Assembly: GCF_033807715.1 (NCBI RefSeq)
Contig: NC_084610.1
Coordinates: forward strand, 6,014,769 to 6,078,768
Length of the DNA: 64,000 nt
Direction of reading: 5' to 3'
From: Cololabis saira
Lineage: Eukaryota; Chordata; Actinopteri; Beloniformes; Belonidae
Below the pieces are notes generated by a model that was given only the letters and a program-made list of their open reading frames with translations, was not told the origin of the DNA and ran no database searches. Every line of letters begins with the position of its first letter. The stretch's first letter is position 1. Below are positions 57,161-64,000 of this stretch, in pieces. Made by a program: the position numbers and the translations under genes.

Positions 57161-59410
57161 TGCCATGTTATTTATTGTAAACGTTGGAAGTGGCTTGTGA
57201 AGGGTTAAATGGGTTTCTTTGTTTCTGCAGACAGATTTGTATGACGTTTTTTGGACCAAAAACTTTAAATAAACCACTATTAAGCTGATTAGTCACAATT
57301 ATCCACCTTTTTAAGGCCTGTGCAATCCTGTTACCCATCACACACCTGCAAAATATTTATTAAAATAAAATATTCCTTAATTAATTAATGAGCAGTGGGA
57401 CCGCAATCATAAACATTCTTAAGACCAAATCTTGAGTTTTACGTGGCATCTGTGAGTCCAGAGGAGGATTTTAGGATCTGGAAATCTACTTGCAGATCTG
57501 CAAAGATTTCATGACTAAGGTGCACTTTTAGTCTGGAATAACAAGTAGAATTTATCACAGTTACTTGCTCATGGGCTCTTGGCAGCGGCTGGAGCAGCCA
57601 GGACTTCCAGTCAAGCCATCTTCACCCCCCCACCAGTTGATCAACACTGCTGTCCAGCAGCGTGCTGATGAAGCCGTACCACAGCTCCCAGTGGATCCCA
57701 GTCACTGGTCAGGCCCCGGCTCTGCTGGGATACCTGAGCAATCCAGCAAGAGCAGGCCCTGGCATAGCTCTGTCCACGCATCACTAGTCTTTGCTTCGAC
57801 TCCAGTAGAACTAGTTTTAGAAGCTGTTTGTGGTAAATAAGGTAAGTTGGGCATGTTTCAACCAACTTCTGGGCTTGTTTGTGCTACACATTTTCCCAGT
57901 TTTGGATTAACCAGGGTTTGGCGGGATCAACCCGAAAAACAGGCTTCAAAATGTGCTCTTCAGAAAACATATTTATCCTTTTTTTATTCCAATTATTATT
58001 TGTGTCAAAAAAAAAAAAACTGAGATTTAAAAAAAGACATTTATAAGAGGGAGGCAAATATGACAAATTTCAATGGATACAGGTGTCAGCCGAAACTGAT
58101 TTTTAAAGGAATAAAAGTGAAATAAATGTCCTGACTATAACTTGCGCATAAGATTGTAATCATAAGTCTCCAAAGACCTATTAGCTGTGATATTCCTCAT
58201 TCAAAAGCATTAGGAAGCTTTTACTACACTTACAGTAAAGAGAAACAGCTGAAAAGCCCACATGTACGTACACATTCTTCAAACTTTTGAACCATGATTT
58301 CAGTTTAGTTCAACTCAAGTCTGTCAACGCGCACAATGAAGACGTCAGATGCTTAAACACCGGCGAAAACACTTGAGTTTTGGCATCTAGGCTCCAATCT
58401 AATCAGTCCCCATGTGTTAGGCATGGCCTACAGGTGGAAACTGGGGATGAACCTGTGAACAAGATGAAGTAAGAGAAATGAATGAACCGTGAAGGGAGGT
58501 GAAAGCGAGCATAAAACCCTGCTCGGGAACGCCTGTCTCAACTAGCCCCCGGTTGCCTCATTTAGTTTTCACACACTGCTTCGACATGTTGGTTTAATAA
58601 TGAAAAGGTATCATATGTCATGATTTGTTGTGCATGTGAGGTCGTATTTACCTAATCTGACCAATCTGGTGTCTTGTTGTTAAGCCAGCTCTGTGGCTAA
58701 CTCCTGCTATCCTGTCAAACATAATGAATGAGGACGACTGTCCCAGAAAGTCATCTGAAATCGTGGTCACCCACAACCTGCAGGGTGCAGTGGAATGACA
58801 CCACTTCATCTTATTAAAGCTGACAGGCTTCTTTCTCTGGAAAGCAGTAGTTGCTGGACATGAACATAGTTTTGTGCAATCCTTAGCTCTTGAAAGTAAA
58901 CATGCTGCTTCTTGACAGGGAAAATAATACATCGCCCTGCTTTGGTGGGTATTTCCATGTTGAAGAAACTCCTGTTTACAAGGAAAGAATGGAGGGAAAG
59001 GGGTCAGGTCATGTACGCACATTACTGCCTCTGTGCATGGACACAGTTTTAGGCATGACATTACTCAAAATGTAATACATCTGTCCCCTTGGAGTTGTTC
59101 TGGGTAAGACCCTTTGCAGACGGTCAACCATCACTCAATGCATTGTGCGCTGGACGCCAGCAACCACTGCTTCAAACTGTGCAGGCCTACAATGAGGGCT
59201 GAAGTCGCGGCAGTAAATCAAAACAATTCCTGGGAGAGCGCTCGCGAGCCAAATTCATCCACGGTTTCTTGGGAGATCTTCTGCATACCACACCGCGGAT
59301 GAGCAGAAACCACAAATTCTGAGAAAGCGTTTTCGAATGAGTGATGAGAGTGACACGGACGCCAGAAATCTGTTTTCCAAGAAATGTTTTGCTGTTTTCT
59401 CTCCTCGCAG
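57161..59410. other. no supported gene
   Basis: A 91-codon frame at 57565-57840 lies in a locally GC-richer stretch but shows no domain; it is not called. No repeat recognised. Confidence 0.5.
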
Positions 59411-59471
59411 GTGTTATGGCAGGGTCAAAGAACACGGTGACCCAACCGTGAATTTATACGTGATTAATTGA
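59411..59471 (+). CDS. possible terminal exon of an unrecognised gene
   Basis: The acceptor TCTCCTCGCAG has a good pyrimidine tract. With two carried bases it reads RCYGRVKEHGDPTVNLYVIN, then TGA. Phase fits the candidate at 56292. There is no strong polyadenylation signal close by. Low confidence. Confidence 0.25.
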
Positions 59472-61380
59472 TAATATACACATTTTCCTTCTTTATTTTT
59501 TCCTTTGAGTGTAGGATGTTGGAAAAATAGTAATTCCTAAAAAGAACAGCTAAAAATTCCTTGACTGAGGGGTCATGGCTGTTATGAATCAAAAGGAACT
59601 GACCCCTCCTGAGAAAAAAGACCACCTGACATAACGTGTCTTCGCTGCAAGTCGTTTAAGCGCAGTTCACTTTTCAGAAGACAAATGATTTGCAGACAGA
59701 TTTTGAATATTTGGGTTCAGTGAATTTCGAGAAAAAAGGCACTTGCTCTTTGAATGGAATCGCCATGGCGCAGGAGCACCAAAGCTTTTCCAACATCTGG
59801 ATCCAATGACCTGTCTCTGTTCAACTCCCATTTGCCAGGGCCACACAGATGTGCTGACAGGGTTTTAGCCAATCCGCCATCTCACTTACTGCTTCATACA
59901 CTCCCTTCTCCCTCTCCTTACCTCACCAAACCCTGCACTCTTCAGATCTCTCTGCATGCATCGGTCGCGCCTGCTTTCCCTCATATCACCCCAGCCGCTG
60001 TGCCTTCTCATGCACAACCTTATTGATCTGCAGTTGGAGACTGCAGTCATGGAAACAAAAAGTGCAATGTCACCTTAAGAAGTCCGTGAATCAGAGCAAC
60101 CACATCCAGACAGTTTACAGTAAAAGGCGATTTTTTGGCAGAGGGAATATTTATTGGCACGGGACTTGGTGTCTATCTTTACCGTAGCATGTAAACAGCA
60201 GCAACATGGATGCTTTGAGCCCCTTGATGTGGTGCTCTTGTGCTTCAGTTCCCACAAGCAGCCTGTAGTAAAAGTCTGGCAGCACGGCTGTGACCCCAAA
60301 ATCCTTTTCTGCCTGGGAATTTCCCTTGATTGAGCCTGAGCTTTTGTAGGTGGCACTCGGCTTAATCACTACTTGTGGGATTTACCCAGCTCTTCTTCCA
60401 CTCACTTCCAACAAGCTCTGCAGCTGTTGTCATACATCACGTAGCTGTCATCAGAGGATAAATTTCCATAACCGGAGAGTTAAATAAATATTCACATGAA
60501 AATGTGAGTCATTACGAATGCTAACATTTCTTAATAATGAGCTTTTCTCTCAATTATTTTCCTTCTAAACCTGTGGGAAAGTCACCGTCAACAACCTGTT
60601 GGCCCTTTTGTTATCCTCAACCCCAGCGCGAGCACGAGTGCATTTGCTCGCCTGCATCCATCCAGCGCGGACGCCTCTAATTCCTTCTGAAAATCAAGTG
60701 CTTACTGTACTTCTGGGAATCGACTCTATCTCCGAGCAGAGAGCGGGTGGGGGAGCGAGGGGGGGGAGGGAGGGCAAGGCGTGCTGCCTCAGCACATTTC
60801 CTGCAGTTTACCCCGGCTTTGTCACTTACAGTAAGCTCTGACTCCTGTCATGAGCACATCCGTCACACCGCGTAGTCATCTTCTGATCCCGAGTCAACTT
60901 GAAACAGATGGTTTAATAACAAACAGGGACTGCAAGCTGCTCCAAAGCACTAAAAAAAAAACACTGACAGGAGATGGATTTGCTTTGTTGCATTAAAGGA
61001 AAAGTGTCGTACATGTTCCACAGCGTTCCCGTGTCTACAAACCTTGGAAGGGGTTATGTAAATGTGTTGAGCAAATATAAAAACGGCTTCAAATGGTACT
61101 TTTCAACACAAAGAAAAACCTTTTTTCCCCCTTTTCTTTGTATCTTTGTCTCAAGCATGTGATGTAGCCTTATGAGGATGTGCCAAGAAACTCATTTTCC
61201 ACATGGTCATGTAAATCTTTATCTTATTACAATCAGTTTTTCCGTGAAAGTAATAAAGAATAGCATCAAATGTACCTTTTAGTTTTGTTCTGATGTGATT
61301 TCAAAAGTCAGCGCAGTCGTTTTGGTACATGAAAGCAAATGTTAAATTGATTTTATTCATTTATTCTTCTGGGATCCATC
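59472..61380. other. no supported gene; one G-rich tract
   Basis: A G-run cluster at about 60744-60774 is the only notable feature. Confidence 0.5.
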
Positions 61381-61382
61381 CA

Positions 61383-61740
61383 TCCACCCATCCATTAACT
61401 TCACAGGAGCCTAATCGAACAAGCCTGGAGATCCCTCTCCCCGCATTCCTCCTCCAGCTCTTCTGGGTGGACACCAAGGCGTTTCCAGGCCAGACGAGAC
61501 ATTTCATCTCGCATGTTATGAGTCTGCTCTTGAGGTCTTCTCCCTGTTGGTTATCCTCAAAACACCTCCCAAGGGAGGCGGCCAAGAGACATCCCAACCA
61601 GATCCCCCGAACCCACCTCAAAAAGATTCTTTCTACGTGGAGCAGAAGCTCTACTGCAAATCACGCTCGGATGATTGAACTTCTCACTGTATCTCAAAGG
61701 GAGAGTCCAACAACCCTGCAGATAAAACTTTATGATCTCA
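61383..61740. repeat. decayed retroelement-like repeat
   Basis: The phrases GAGGTCTTCTCCCTGTTGGT, ACACCTCCCAAGGGAGGC and AAGCTCTACTGCAAATCACG match, as I recall, an abundant fish retroelement fragment (usually ...CTCCCTAGGGAGGCGTCCAG...). Class and strand uncertain. Contains CATCCATC repeats at its edge. Confidence 0.4.
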
Positions 61741-62391
61741 TTCTTTTGGTCCTTACCCATTCCGCATAAGTACGTGAAGGTCAAAAAACAGAATCCAGAA
61801 CCCACAAATCAAGAGTCAGAGAGATTGTGTGCAATTTGCTGGAGCTTGAAGATCACTGTTATGCCAACAAATATGACCACAAACATTGGCTTTGAGATAA
61901 CCGAGGAACTTGGAGCAACTTCTAATCAAATAAAAGGCCTATCTCATCTTGGTTAATGTTAATGTCAAGGGGTTGACCATCAAAGGAACACTGAACAATG
62001 GTGTTAGGAAGTGGTGTGTTTGGAGAAAAGACAAAGCACGAGCAACTCACCCTTTCTATGAAACATGGGGGTGTTGCATTTCAGGCCTCTTGACATTATT
62101 AACAGACCAATGTTTTCTGAAGTGCACCAGCAAATTCTTACGGAAACTACGCATAAAAGGCCATCTGATATATTGGGACAAGAATGGGTAAAAGGGAACA
62201 TTCTTCAACCTTAATCCGGTAGAAATTTGGAAACACCAACATTCCAATGGTGAAGCTTTTCAGTATAGAACAATAAACTAAAATAAACCTATTTGGTGTA
62301 AAAATATGTTTCCTGTCTATAGTTTTGGAGTCCTAAAATACATAAAACTATTATCCACAAGCTCATACTGCTTTTAACATACAGCCGTATA

Positions 62392-63063
62392 CAGAGCCGC
62401 CTGGGAGATTTGCGAGGCCCTGTGCGAAATGGCTGGGGGGGCCCTGGCGCGTGAGCGTAGCGAGCGAGCGCGAAATTTTTGGGGTTTTTCGGGTCGGATC
62501 GGGTGTCTATATGCGCAATTTTAACTCTCCAATTAGCAAAATACTGGATACCTTCCCCTGCCTCATCATCATTTTGCTTGCCTCGATGCGGGGCCCCACG
62601 GCTGCTTGAGACCCGGTTGGATCGGTGATTTTTGTAACAAATTTATCAAACGAGCCTTTCAGAGAGGCATTAAATTCTTCCATTTTCTTTAGTTTTTTTT
62701 CTTTTTTCATCCCCTGATGGAAATTTCCTGATTCTGTCTAGTTCTCTCGACATTGTGTGAAAGTTTGTTCCGACTCCACCGTCTGGATCAGAGCACCTTG
62801 TGTCTGCGCTTGGTCTGATCAGTTGTATTGAACAACAGACACGCGCATCATTGCACATATATTTATTGATATGCACAGACTAGTACACATTTAGGTCTGT
62901 AATGGAACGTGACTGTTGATATTTATAAGGGGAAAAAAAAAAAAATAAATAAATTTTAAAAACATTTGAAAGAAAAAAAAAAAAAACGCCCATAGCGCGA
63001 GGGCCCTTGGGGCGCGAGGCCCTGTGCGGTTGCACGGTTCGCACACCCCTTGCGGCGGCCCTG
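62392..63063. mobile_element. hAT-type element, 672 bp, perfect 8-bp target duplication
   Basis: The ends CAGAGCCGCC and GGCGGCCCTG are inverted repeats, extended by GAGGCCCTGTGCG on both sides. GCCGTATA flanks both ends (62384-62391 and 63064-63071). The interior has no transposase frame. The ends are GC-rich and the middle AT-rich. Confidence 0.88.
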
Positions 63064-64000
63064 GCCGTATATGTGTATGTTATGTTGCGTTTTTACTTTG
63101 AAAATACAGTAATAAATGTCCTTTGGATCATTGAAATCAACTTTATCAAACAACAATAAGGGCCTTTTTGCTAATAGACATGCTTTCAGCTACTAGACCC
63201 ATGTTTTGGTTGCAGGAAACCATTTTTAGTCGCTGCTTGTTTTACCTTTGGCATCACATCTAATAGTCCTTTTTCACTTTTTTATTCATCTTGTTTTGCA
63301 TTTACACAAAAAGTGCAGAAGCTGATGAAATGTAAAACCTGGTTAAACGTCAGGAAACATAATAAACTCCGGCAGATTTGCCAGGACGTAAGTCGTGTAG
63401 ACATTGTTGGCTTGGATTTGAAAAAGTACATCTCCTGGATACCATACCTTTTCCTTTCATGTATTTCCTCTTTCATGCAAAGAGTTCATCTGGTTCTTCT
63501 GCACGCGGCTCTCATTTCCAGGAAGCGGTACTTACAGTAGAAGAAACTGCCTCCAAATGCCATCGGATGCGACCAGCCAGAGAAATGAAGCATGAGACAT
63601 TGGCAGAGCAACAACCAGATTAGTATCAACAAAAGAGCAGCAGAGTGGGAATGCCAGTAAATGACTGTTGTTGGTTTTGCAGCAAAAACTTGTTGATCCC
63701 AGGTGTTAATAGTGGTTCTTCAGTAATTTGGGATCCTCCTGTGTATTCCTGAACACACAGAACACACACGTAGCAATTGAGATTGAAAGAAAACCCCTGT
63801 CGGACCTCTGCATTGGCATAATACGCCAGCAAGGCCTGAACCAAATGGCTGGTCCATCTATCGTTTTTTTTTTCTCGTAATCGCCATCTCTGTGAAATGT
63901 ATTCACAGCTAAATGTTTTGTGGTCCAAATGGTTCAAATGACGAGCACCTCTCCTACTGCAGGAATGTTTTTCACCCCATAAAAGTTCCTGAAGGCCACT
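63064..64000. other. no supported feature
   Basis: No gene or repeat recognised to the end of the window. Confidence 0.5.

Noticed and set aside
57565..57840. 91-codon + strand frame in a GC-richer stretch
   Set aside because: No domain, no splice or promoter context, and low-complexity Pro/Ser content.

Overview
The window looks like teleost fish nuclear DNA. It is AT-rich and intron-rich, a vertebrate tensin gene is split by GT-AG introns, and most of the rest is fish-type mobile DNA: Tc1-like, hAT and PIF-like elements, a Tx1-type L1, Rex1-like LINE debris and solo LTRs. The species cannot be fixed from the sequence.

Positions 1-20545 hold the 3' two-thirds of a tensin gene on the + strand, best matched to tensin-1 (tns1). 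Eighteen coding exons between 1079 and 16868 join in one open frame of about 1264 codons. They cover the disordered Pro/Ser-rich middle, the SH2 domain and the C-terminal PTB domain. The N-terminal phosphatase-like and C2 parts lie upstream of the window. A long 3' UTR follows to about 20.5 kb. One intron appears to use a GC donor. One middle exon is written so that it could be kept or skipped in frame.

The tensin introns are full of insertions whose edges can be read: a palindromic MITE (6648-7061), a solo LTR with AACAT target duplications (8529-8768), a Tc1 remnant followed by a purine-rich minisatellite (9145-9475), a hAT element nested in an older MITE (10420-12385), a TA-flanked palindromic MITE (14305-14671), and a 1.66 kb near-perfect palindrome made from two Tc1-like transposase arms (14968-16629), starting 13 bases after a splice donor.

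Positions 22844-28029 are one 5'-truncated Tx1-type L1 on the - strand. It keeps about 840 codons of uninterrupted reverse transcriptase and a strange GC-rich 3' region. Its target duplication (TAGGG plus a T run) can be seen on both sides.

The remaining 36 kb has no gene I can name. A few short splice-bounded stretches on the + strand (28071, 28641, 56292, 59411; alternative at 36236) are phase-compatible and may be exons of an unrecognised gene, at low confidence. The repeats here are clearer: a MITE carrying a solo LTR (29443-31012), a Rex1-like LINE split by a PIF-like MITE (33235-34440), two 711-bp hAT elements in opposite orientation 20 kb apart (36445-37155 and 56442-57152), a MITE carrying a Myb/SANT-like domain (40124-40796), and a hAT element with a perfect 8-bp duplication (62392-63063). 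The most unusual object is a roughly 1-kb complex repeat in direct copies at 49198-51852 and inverted copies at 53815-54830. It carries seven copies of a perfect palindromic RFX X-box, plus CRE-like and octamer motifs.
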